DNA from: CAIWXH01 sp964555675
GTDB lineage: Bacteria; Chloroflexota; Chloroflexia; Chloroflexales; Chloroflexaceae
Reading direction: 5' to 3'
Length of the DNA stretch: 18,809 nt
NCBI GenBank assembly: GCA_964555675.1
Contig: CAZKTU010000120.1
Coordinates: forward strand, 1 to 18,809
Shown here: positions 6,625 to 12,335 of the stretch, piece after piece
How positions within the stretch are numbered: the stretch's first letter is position 1
How the letters are laid out: each line of letters begins with the position of its first letter
Notes under the pieces: generated by a model
Database searches by the model: none
Told to the model about the DNA's origin: nothing
Seen by the model: the letters and a program-made list of their open reading frames with translations, nothing else
Translations under genes and position numbers: made by a program

Positions 6625-8195
6625 AGGGCCTCCTGCGCCCGCAGGGCGATCGTCTCGCGCCCGGCCCGCTCGCTCAGCTTCTGGCGCGCGAGGGCCGGCC
6701 AGGCCTGCACCGCGCAGAAGGGCGCGCACTGGTGGGCGTCGCCCTCGCTCTGGGTGCCCACGTGGACGCAGCACTGCAGCAGGCGCTCCTCGAGCATGGT
6801 GTTGATATCCATAAAGGGCTTGATCGTGATCCGCTTCACCCGGCGGGCCAGCAGCTCGCGCAGCTTGTCCTGGCGCCCCAGCACGGCGTTGCCGGCCAGT
6901 TGCAGCAGCGTGCTCAGGCCCAGGTCGCAGGTCGCGCAGACGTTGCGGAACAGCTCGCCGACCTGGGGGTGGCTCAGGCTGCTCTGCTCGCTGAGCAGAC
7001 CCATCAGCGACTCTTTGACCAGCTCGCGCAGCTGGGCCGAGAGCTCGGGGTCGACGATGCGGTTGCTGACCAGGCCCAGGTTGGCGCGCAAGTTCTCGTG
7101 GCCGATCACCGCGGCCAGGGACTTCCATTCGCCTTTGTCGGTGTAGATCATATAGCCGACCGAGCAGCAGTGAGGGTGCGAGCAGGGCAGCGCGGTCAGG
7201 TCGCTCCAGCTCACCAGCCCGCCGGTCTGGGGGCCGAGGCGGGCCAGGGTGCCCGTGTGGGTCAGGCGCTGATTGGGGTCGATCGGCGTGCTGCGCCCGC
7301 TGCCGAACTGGGGCTGGATGCTCACCCCGCCGACGAAGGGCGTGTTCAGGGCGTGCATGACCACCTCGCCGATCTCGTCGTCGTTCACGCCCAGGGCCGC
7401 GGTCATGGTCAGGGTGGTGAAGACCCCGGCCTGGCTCAGGCGCTCGATCGCGCGCTCCTTGACCTTGCGCAGGTCGGCGCCGCGATGGTAGCGGTGGGTC
7501 TCCAGCTTGAAGCCGTCGAACTGCAGGTAGACCTCGATGCGCTTGCGGTGCTTCTGCAGGTAGGCCAGCAGCCGGTCGTTCTGGGCGATCTCGATGCCGT
7601 TGGTGTTGAGCAGCACGCGCACGATCGGCCGCTCCATCACCGCGTCGAGCAGCTCGTACAGCCCCGGGTGGATGGTCGGCTCGCCGCCCGAGATCATCAG
7701 CACGTCGATGCGCCCATTTTCGCGGGCCAGCCGGGTGTCGATGCTGTCCAGCACCGTCGCGATCGGCACGGTGCCCCGCAGCCGGGGCGCGCTCGCGGCG
7801 AAGCAGTTCGGGCAGCAGAGGTTGCAGCTCTGCTCGATGTCCTCGAGCAGGATGCAGGTATGCTGGGTCTGCATCTCGCCGAGCCCGCGCAGGTAGCTCG
7901 CGGGCACGGGGTCGAAGTTGCCGAACAGGTCGGGCACGTGGCGCTTGGTCGGCGCGGTCCACTGCTCGAGGTAGGCCAGGATCTCGGCCGACTCGTCGTA
8001 GAGCGTGCGCACCATGCCGTGGTCGGGGCAGCCGCGCACCAGCCAGACCGTGCCGTCGGCCTCGGCCGAGAGGTAGCCGCTCAGCCGGCGCACCTGCGCG
8101 AGGGGCCGTTCGGGGGCCTCGTGGTGACAGTGGGGGCAGAAGGCGCTCACATAACGCAGCACGCGGTCGCCGCGCAGGGGCATCCCGGTTGTCAT
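6621..8195 (-). CDS. Radical SAM enzyme of the COG1964 / tetraether-lipid-synthase-like group
   Basis: A 524-residue cysteine-rich enzyme. It has an N-terminal zinc-ribbon-like CPHC (20-23) with RGCPDHG (Cys56). QHTC (111-114) is followed by the radical SAM cluster motif CNLCCPNC (Cys124, Cys128, Cys131; CX3CX2C) and GGEP (170-173). C-terminal cysteine clusters follow: PCSHPHCC (337-344), CATC (420-423), CCVHV (475-479) and CAPFC (490-494). From memory, this order (CPxC, CPxHG, QHTC, CNLxCPxCFA, PCxHPxC, PFC) matches MJ0619 and the Tes proteins that join lipid tails in archaea. The equivalent of their CGLC auxiliary motif reads GLGEM here, so one cluster is probably missing. Start ATG 8195 has AGGAG 5 nt upstream. 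The gene follows the Lgt-like gene by 8 nt and overlaps the next by ATGA. A lipid substrate is an inference. Confidence 0.82.
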   Translation of the reverse strand: MTTGMPLRGDRVLRYVSAFCPHCHHEAPERPLAQVRRLSGYLSAEADGTVWLVRGCPDHGMVRTLYDESAEILAYLEQWTAPTKRHVPDLFGNFDPVPASYLRGLGEMQTQHTCILLEDIEQSCNLCCPNCFAASAPRLRGTVPIATVLDSIDTRLARENGRIDVLMISGGEPTIHPGLYELLDAVMERPIVRVLLNTNGIEIAQNDRLLAYLQKHRKRIEVYLQFDGFKLETHRYHRGADLRKVKERAIERLSQAGVFTTLTMTAALGVNDDEIGEVVMHALNTPFVGGVSIQPQFGSGRSTPIDPNQRLTHTGTLARLGPQTGGLVSWSDLTALPCSHPHCCSVGYMIYTDKGEWKSLAAVIGHENLRANLGLVSNRIVDPELSAQLRELVKESLMGLLSEQSSLSHPQVGELFRNVCATCDLGLSTLLQLAGNAVLGRQDKLRELLARRVKRITIKPFMDINTMLEERLLQCCVHVGTQSEGDAHQCAPFCAVQAWPALARQKLSERAGRETIALRAQEAL

Positions 8196-8203
8196 AAGCT
8201 CTC

Positions 8204-9034
8204 CTATTGGGGAGGCCGGAGGGGCCAGACCCCTCCAGCTCCACGCGCGGGCGGGGCCGGCAGCCTGTAGGCGCCCCGCCGCCACTGGCGCACGAAGTAC
8301 AGCAGCAGCAGGCAGGTGGTGGGGATGAGGAAGATCTGCGAGCGGGTCAGCCCCTCCCAGACCACCTCGTTGCCGCGCACGAACTCGACCGCGAAGCGGA
8401 AGAGGGCGTAGGCCAGCAGGTAGATTTTGAGCAGCTCGCCCTTGACATAGATGCGCGGGCGCAGCCACCACCAGATCAGGGCGAACATGGCCAGGTGGAA
8501 GATGATCTCGTAGAGGAACGAGGGGTGCAGCCTGGCCCCGGGCACGCAGTACGGGCAGTTGGGGATGCGCCCGGCCAGCTCGGCGCCCAGGGTCAGGCCC
8601 CAGGGCAGGCTGGTCGGCGTGCCGATCTGCTCGGTCAGCAGGCAGCCCACCCGCCCGATCGCCATGCCCAGGGCCACGGCCGGCGCGAACAGGTCGCCCG
8701 TGCGCTCGCCGTACCCCAGGATGCGCTTGAACAGGATGGCCCCCACGTAAGCCCCTGCCAGCCCGCCGAGGATACTCTTGCCGCCCTCGACGATCACCCC
8801 GAGCAGACTCGGCTCGGGCGCGACCTCGACGTACAGCCAGAGGGTGCTCAGCTTGGCCCCGACCGCGCCGCAGAAGAGCGTCCCCGCGATGATGCCCACC
8901 AGCCGCTCGTCGAGCATGCCCCGCCGCCGGGCCTCGTACACAAACACGACCGTCGCCGCCAGCACCCCGGCCAGCACGAAGAAGCCGTGGGTCGGCACCG
9001 GCCAGGGCCCGAGCTGAAACAGGTATGGCAGCAT
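8204..9034 (-). CDS. lgt: Lgt-family protein (prolipoprotein diacylglyceryl transferase-like)
   Basis: A 276-residue polytopic membrane protein of the Lgt fold. Lgt transfers diacylglyceryl from phosphatidylglycerol to the lipobox cysteine. Visible family landmarks: SILGGLAGAYVGAI (88-100), GRVGCLLTEQIG (127-138, the Lgt signature with Arg128 and Glu135), HPSFLYE (170-176) and RFAVEFVRG (213-221). Two differences stand out: the N-terminal motif reads PTHGFF where canonical enzymes have a Tyr before Gly, and Cys131 replaces the usual Asn of GRxGN. Start ATG 9034 is preceded by GAGGAC at 5 nt; an upstream extension in the same frame is a shadow. The last residues (GAGGVWPLRPPQ) are encoded by a palindromic repeat. 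It is the third gene of a five-gene operon. It may be the housekeeping enzyme or a specialised paralogue. Confidence 0.82.
   Translation of the reverse strand: MLPYLFQLGPWPVPTHGFFVLAGVLAATVVFVYEARRRGMLDERLVGIIAGTLFCGAVGAKLSTLWLYVEVAPEPSLLGVIVEGGKSILGGLAGAYVGAILFKRILGYGERTGDLFAPAVALGMAIGRVGCLLTEQIGTPTSLPWGLTLGAELAGRIPNCPYCVPGARLHPSFLYEIIFHLAMFALIWWWLRPRIYVKGELLKIYLLAYALFRFAVEFVRGNEVVWEGLTRSQIFLIPTTCLLLLYFVRQWRRGAYRLPAPPARGAGGVWPLRPPQ
8218..8236. repeat. G-rich palindrome inside the 3' end of the Lgt-like gene
   Basis: GGAGGGG-N5-CCCCTCC, 7-bp perfect arms, encodes the residues around GGVWPLR near the C-terminus of the Lgt-like protein. It resembles the intergenic G-rich palindromes at 1470-1486 and in the tandem repeat at 18747-18809, suggesting that a dispersed repeat has been read into the coding region. 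Confidence 0.5.
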
Positions 9035-9063
9035 CAAGTCCTCAGAGATGCTCGGACGGAATA

Positions 9064-9390
9064 CTACACCCCTGAAAGGCGGTCGATGATATTCAGGAGC
9101 AGGGTGATCAGCGTGCAGCTCACCACCGTCAGGGCGCAGGCCCAGATCAGCACCCGCGCCCCATACGGGTTGCGCCGGCGGGCGAAGAGCCAGCCGACGA
9201 GCATCAGGGTCGGCACCACCATGGCCAGGGCGAACGGGCCCCCGCGCTGCACCCAGGGCGGCAGCCCGCCCGCGGCGAAGACCACGCCCCCGAGGCCCAG
9301 CAGGTTGAAGATCAGCAGCAGCGCCAGGAAGGTCAGGGCGCAGCCCAGGGGCCACGCCGGCGCGTTGCGCGGGTCGTAGGATTTGCTCAT
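9064..9390 (-). CDS. Small membrane protein, second gene of the lgt/radical SAM operon
   Basis: A 108-residue protein with three predicted membrane segments: about 15-40 (LGCALTFLALLLIFNLLGLGGVV), 52-70 (FALAMVVPTLMLVGWLF) followed by basic ARRRNPYG, and 80-102 (VLIWACALTVVSCTLITLLLNII). I do not recognise a family. Its ATG shares one base with the TGA of the preceding gene (TGATG), and no strong Shine-Dalgarno is present, so translation should depend on that of the upstream gene. The Lgt-like gene starts 29 nt downstream. The function is unknown; its position suggests a membrane component working with the Lgt-like and radical SAM proteins. Confidence 0.72.
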   Translation of the reverse strand: MSKSYDPRNAPAWPLGCALTFLALLLIFNLLGLGGVVFAAGGLPPWVQRGGPFALAMVVPTLMLVGWLFARRRNPYGARVLIWACALTVVSCTLITLLLNIIDRLSGV

Positions 9391-9893
9391 CAGCCCACGT
9401 TCGCGAAGAGCACCGCGACGCAGATGCCGACCAGCAAGGCCAGCAGCGCCAGGGCGATCATGGTAAAGGCCGCCCCCCAGACCAGGGCGCGACCCAGCCG
9501 GTCGCGCGGCCCGCCCGTGAGGCGCCTGCCACCCACGAGCTCGCCGCCCAGGGCCAGCCCTACCGCCAGCACGGGCGCGATCAGCCAGAGCAGGTTGTCG
9601 TTGCTGGCGGGGAAGAGCGAGGTTACAACGCTGGCCAGGACGCCGAAGAGCATGGGGAGCACAATCAGGTTCGCCAGCATGATCAGCAGCCCGAAGGGCC
9701 AGGCCACGGGCTTGCGCACGGGCGCCCCGCCGATCCGCGCCACGGCGGCGGCGACCAGCTCGGGCGGGTGGCCCGCGTCGAGTAGCTGCCTGCGCAGGGC
9801 CTCGAGCTCGACCTGCCCGCGGTGCTGCTCGAGGTAGTCGACGAGCTGTTGCAGGGCCGCGTCGTCAGGGGCGGGGGAGGCGTGTGGCTCCAT
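9390..9893 (-). CDS. Membrane protein with N-terminal helical domain, first gene of the lgt/radical SAM operon
   Basis: A 167-residue protein. Residues about 12-55 form a charged helical unit (YLEQHRGQVELEALRRQLLD, then GHPPELVAAAVARIGG) that looks like a small helix-turn-helix or UBA/SHOCT-like bundle, probably a cytosolic interaction module. Three hydrophobic segments follow at about 66-90, 100-117 and 138-164. I cannot name the family. ATG 9893 has GGAG 6 nt upstream, and an extended -10 (TGC-TATAAT, 9937-9929) lies about 36 nt upstream, so this is the promoter-proximal gene. Its stop overlaps the next start by one base. Confidence 0.75.
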   Translation of the reverse strand: MEPHASPAPDDAALQQLVDYLEQHRGQVELEALRRQLLDAGHPPELVAAAVARIGGAPVRKPVAWPFGLLIMLANLIVLPMLFGVLASVVTSLFPASNDNLLWLIAPVLAVGLALGGELVGGRRLTGGPRDRLGRALVWGAAFTMIALALLALLVGICVAVLFANVG

Positions 9894-9928
9894 CGGCGCT
9901 CCGCGAATGGGCAGGGGGTGACGGAGGC

Positions 9929-9937
9929 ATTATAGCA
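9929..9937 (-). promoter_or_regulatory. Extended -10 promoter of the lgt/radical SAM operon (TGC-TATAAT)
   Basis: A perfect TGnTATAAT on the minus strand, with predicted start of transcription near 9922 and an untranslated leader of roughly 30 nt before the ATG at 9893. No -35 hexamer is obvious 15-18 nt upstream. The same 9-mer precedes the lipoprotein gene at 15695. Confidence 0.68.
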
Positions 9938-9965
9938 TCGGGGCCTGCGGCATGCTTCTCTACCA

Positions 9966-10017
9966 GGCCGCGCGGGCGGCCTTCGTTCCCTGTTGCCGGG
10001 CCGTTTACGGCCCCGGC
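9966..10017. terminator. Two GC-rich inverted repeats after the methyltransferase gene
   Basis: GCCGGGCCGT-TT-ACGGCCCCGGC (9995-10017, one bulged G) and GGCCG-N6-CGGCC (9966-9981) lie between the methyltransferase stop (10036) and the promoter at 9937. They could end the carA-methyltransferase transcript. Neither is followed by a T-tract on the minus strand, so the call is tentative. Confidence 0.4.
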
Positions 10018-10035
10018 GCGGCTAACCCGGGTGGG

Positions 10036-11033
10036 TCAAGGCGAGTCGGGCGGGAGGTAGCGGAAGATCAAGATAAACTGGTGCTGCTGGTTGGCGACGA
10101 AGNNNNNNNNNNNNNNNNNNNNNNNNNNNNNNNNNNNNNNNNNNNNNNNNNNNNNNNNNNNNNNNNNNNNNNNNNNNNNNNNNNNNNNNNNNNNNNNNNN
10201 NNGGGCGGGAGGTAGCGGAAGATCAAGATAAACTGGTGCTGCTGGTTGGCGACGAAGGCGAAGGGGTAGCCGAAGGGGTAGAGGTTGAGGCTCTGGTCGT
10301 GCCAGATGCGGTAGCCGCGATACTCGAGGCCCGGCAGCTCGCGCAGGGCCGCGGTGATGTCGGCGTGGAGCATATTATGGTGCTCGGGGGTGGGCTGCAG
10401 GTCTTTGGTGAAGAGCACCAGGTGGCCGCGGGGCCGCAGCAGGGTCAGGGCCCCGGCGAGGACCCCGCGCAGCTCGGCCAGGAACTCCCAGTAGCCCAGG
10501 TTGCCCAGGTCGGCGGGCGACTCGGTGAAGGGCGTGGCGGCGCCCTGGCCGCGCTTCTTGCGCTCGCCGGTCTTCTCGCGGGCCATCATCGCCGCGTAGG
10601 GCGGGTCGGTGAGGATGAGGTCGAAGGGGCGCTCGATCACTGCGGGGAAGCTGCCGAGGGCGCGGGCGTCGCCCACCACATAGGGCTGTGGGGCCAGGCC
10701 CAGGCGCTCGCAGACGGCCCCGTAGATCTCGGCGTAGCGGGGCGAGAGGTCGACCCCGACGGCGCTGCGGCCCTCGAGCGAGCAGGCCAGCAGGGTGCCG
10801 CCCACGCCGGCGAAGGGGTCGAGCACGTGCCCGTCGCGGCGGGTGAAAAAGCGCACCAGCTCGGCGATGAGCTGGGGCGGCTTGGGCGAGGGGTGGGCCC
10901 GCCGCAGGTCGTGGGCGAAGGCGTCGGGGCCGCTGGTCGGGTAGCGTGTGCTGATCACCGAGCGCAGGGCATAGGTCCACTCGCGGCCACTCAGCTCGTT
11001 GAGCCTGTTGCGCGGGTCGACCTCGTCGCTCAT
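10036..11033 (-). CDS. Orphan DNA adenine/cytosine-N4 methyltransferase, interrupted by a spurious assembly gap
   Basis: A SAM-dependent amino-methyltransferase. It has HPSPKPPQL (47-55, motif X-like), SAM-binding DPFAGVGGT (72-80), VGVDLSP (92-98), GDAR (121-124) and catalytic DPPY (143-146). The tail YPFGYPFAFVANQQHQFILIFRY (about 252-274) is one I recall from N6-adenine/N4-cytosine enzymes. The 100-N run and one copy of the 55-bp flanking duplication appear artificial. Removing them joins 10203 to 10047 and gives an intact 280-residue protein ending L-P-P-D-S-P with TGA at 10036-10038. The frame is restored exactly. The start overlaps the carA stop in ATGA. No restriction endonuclease or specificity subunit is nearby, so an orphan epigenetic role or a transferred gene are both possible. 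An rRNA or tRNA methylase is less likely. Confidence 0.83.
10048..10102. repeat. 55-bp contig-end duplicate, left copy
   Basis: These 55 bases are identical to 10203-10257 on the other side of the N run. An exact overlap of this size is what de Bruijn graph assemblers leave between adjacent contigs at k=55. It is an assembly feature and not a biological repeat. Confidence 0.9.
10103..10202. other. Spurious scaffold gap (100 N)
   Basis: A run of exactly 100 N, the usual placeholder for unknown length. Because the flanks overlap by 55 bp, no sequence is likely to be missing here. Confidence 0.9.
10203..10257. repeat. 55-bp contig-end duplicate, right copy
   Basis: The right-hand copy of the contig-end overlap, identical to 10048-10102. 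In the true sequence only one copy should exist. It encodes part of the methyltransferase C-terminus, from about FVANQQ to RYLPP. Confidence 0.9.
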
Positions 11034-12160
11034 AGGCCGGGGCGCGCGGCGTCCATAAGGGCGGTGAACTCGTGGAACAGGTAGGTTGCGTCGTGGGGGC
11101 CGGGGCCGGCCTCGGGGTGGTACTGCACGCTGAAGCAGCCCAGGCCGGGGTGGCGCAGGCCCTCGACCGTCTGGTCGTTCAGGTTGATGTGGGTCACCTC
11201 GGCCTCGGCGGGCAGGCTGTCGGGGTCGACGGCGAAGCCGTGGTTCTGCGAGGTGATCTCGACCCGGCCCGTGGGCAGGTGGCGCACCGGGTGGTTGGCC
11301 CCGTGGTGGCCGAAGGGCAGCTTGTAGGTGCGGCCGCCCAAGGCCAGGCCCATCAGCTGGTGGCCCAGGCAGATCCCGAAGACCGGGGTGCGCCCGATCA
11401 GGGCCCGCAGGGTCTCGAAGGCGTAGACCGTGGCCGCCGGGTCGCCTGGGCCGTTCGAGTAGAAGATGCCGTCGGGCTTGAGGGCCAGGGCCGCGTCGGC
11501 CGGGGTTGTGCCGGGCACCACCGTCACGCGGCAGCCGTGGTCGACCAGGCGGCGCAGGATGGTGCGCTTGAGGCCGAAGTCGTAGGCCACGACGTGGTAC
11601 TTCAGCTCGGGCGCGGGGCCGTCGGGGTAGCTCGGGCTGAAGGGCGCCGAGCCCTCGGCCCAGCCGTACGGCTCGTCGCAGGCGACCACGCGGGTCAGGT
11701 CCAGACCCTCCATCGCGGGGGCTTTGCGGGCCTTCGCCAGCAGGGCCTCGACGCCCTCGCCGGTGGTCGAGATAATGCCGCGCATGGCCCCGGCCGTGCG
11801 AATATGGCGCGTCAGAGCCCGGGTGTCGACGTCGCCGATGGCGACGATCTGATGATCGCGCAGCAGCTGGGCGAGGCTGCCGCGGGCGCGCCACGAGCTA
11901 TAGTCCTCGCTGTACGAGCGCACGATGAAGCCCGAGACCTGGGGGCGCAGCGACTCGGGGTCGAAGTCGTTGACCCCGGTATTGCCGATATGGGGCGCGG
12001 TCATGGTGACCAGCTGCCCGCTGTACGAGGGGTCGGTGAGGATCTCCTGGTAGCCGGTCATGCCGGTGTGGAAGACCACCTCGCCGATGCGCTCGCCGAG
12101 CGCGCCGAACGACCGCCCCGGGAAGACCCGGCCATCCTCGAGGACAAGCACTGCATCCAT
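11030..12160 (-). CDS. carA: Carbamoyl-phosphate synthase small (glutaminase) subunit
   Basis: A 376-residue subunit that hydrolyses glutamine and passes ammonia to CarB for pyrimidine and arginine synthesis. The N-terminal CPSase domain (1-about 145) shows LEDGRVFPGRSFGA, GEVVFHTGMTGYQEILTDPSY and the GNTGVN turn. The class I glutaminase domain (about 188-370) has nucleophile Cys264 in GICLGHQLMGLALGG and the dyad partners His348 and Glu350 in QYHPEAGPGP; GHHGANHPV and SQNHGFAV are also typical. Length is normal. The ATG at 12160 lacks a Shine-Dalgarno, but the protein start MDAVLVLEDG fits the family. The leader of about 70 nt contains an inverted repeat at its 5' end. The stop overlaps the methyltransferase start (ATGA); carB is not in the window. 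Confidence 0.95.
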   Translation of the reverse strand: MDAVLVLEDGRVFPGRSFGALGERIGEVVFHTGMTGYQEILTDPSYSGQLVTMTAPHIGNTGVNDFDPESLRPQVSGFIVRSYSEDYSSWRARGSLAQLLRDHQIVAIGDVDTRALTRHIRTAGAMRGIISTTGEGVEALLAKARKAPAMEGLDLTRVVACDEPYGWAEGSAPFSPSYPDGPAPELKYHVVAYDFGLKRTILRRLVDHGCRVTVVPGTTPADAALALKPDGIFYSNGPGDPAATVYAFETLRALIGRTPVFGICLGHQLMGLALGGRTYKLPFGHHGANHPVRHLPTGRVEITSQNHGFAVDPDSLPAEAEVTHINLNDQTVEGLRHPGLGCFSVQYHPEAGPGPHDATYLFHEFTALMDAARPGL

Positions 12161-12212
12161 GAGCGTTGAGGCGCGGCGCGCAAGCGCAAAACAGCGCCGA
12201 TAACACAGCGAT

Positions 12213-12232
12213 GTGCAGACCAATGCCTGCAC
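12213..12232 (-). promoter_or_regulatory. Inverted repeat at the predicted carA transcription start
   Basis: GTGCAG-N8-CTGCAC with 6-bp perfect arms. Its first base coincides with the start of transcription expected from the TACAAT box at 12244-12239, so it could be an operator at +1 or a 5'-terminal hairpin in the carA leader. It does not match the PyrR-binding loop I know from Bacillus. Confidence 0.35.
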
Positions 12233-12238
12233 CGGCCC

Positions 12239-12244
12239 ATTGTA
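12239..12244 (-). promoter_or_regulatory. -10 box (TACAAT) of the carA-methyltransferase operon
   Basis: TACAAT on the minus strand, about 79 nt upstream of the carA ATG. It is the same hexamer as at 95-100, 6177-6182 and 18734-18739. It lies 45 bp from the divergent glycosyltransferase -10, so the two promoters share upstream DNA. No good -35 was found. Confidence 0.5.
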
Positions 12245-12288
12245 CCATGGAACGCCGGGCGGCTTATGTGGCACGTCAGGTATATGCT

Positions 12289-12294
12289 TATAAT
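12289..12294 (+). promoter_or_regulatory. -10 box (TATAAT) of the glycosyltransferase gene
   Basis: A consensus TATAAT within TATATGCTTATAATAAAG. The TG lies one base further upstream than the strict extended -10 arrangement. Predicted transcription start near 12301 leaves about 35 nt of leader. Confidence 0.62.
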
Positions 12295-12335
12295 AAAGCT
12301 CTGCCGCCCGCCGCTCTGCGAAGTGCCAATCCACC

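Noticed and set aside
6625..8244. Upstream continuation of the 6280 frame
   Set aside because: It is a shadow of the radical SAM gene; the real small gene starts at the ATGA overlap at 6624.
9035..9355. N-terminal extension of the Lgt-like protein
   Set aside because: It is out of phase with the real small membrane gene at 9064-9390; ATG 9034 has a good ribosome binding site and begins at the family's N-terminus.
8207..9379. 390-codon plus-strand frame antisense to the Lgt-like gene
   Set aside because: It is a composition-driven shadow with no family features, opposite well-supported membrane proteins.
10048..10257. 55-bp direct repeat as an attachment site or mobile element target duplication
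   Set aside because: It flanks exactly 100 N, and the gene is restored intact when the copies are merged, so it is contig overlap.
12161..12232. PyrR-type attenuator in the carA leader
   Set aside because: The leader has hairpins but no recognisable PyrR-binding loop and no U-tract terminator before the ATG.
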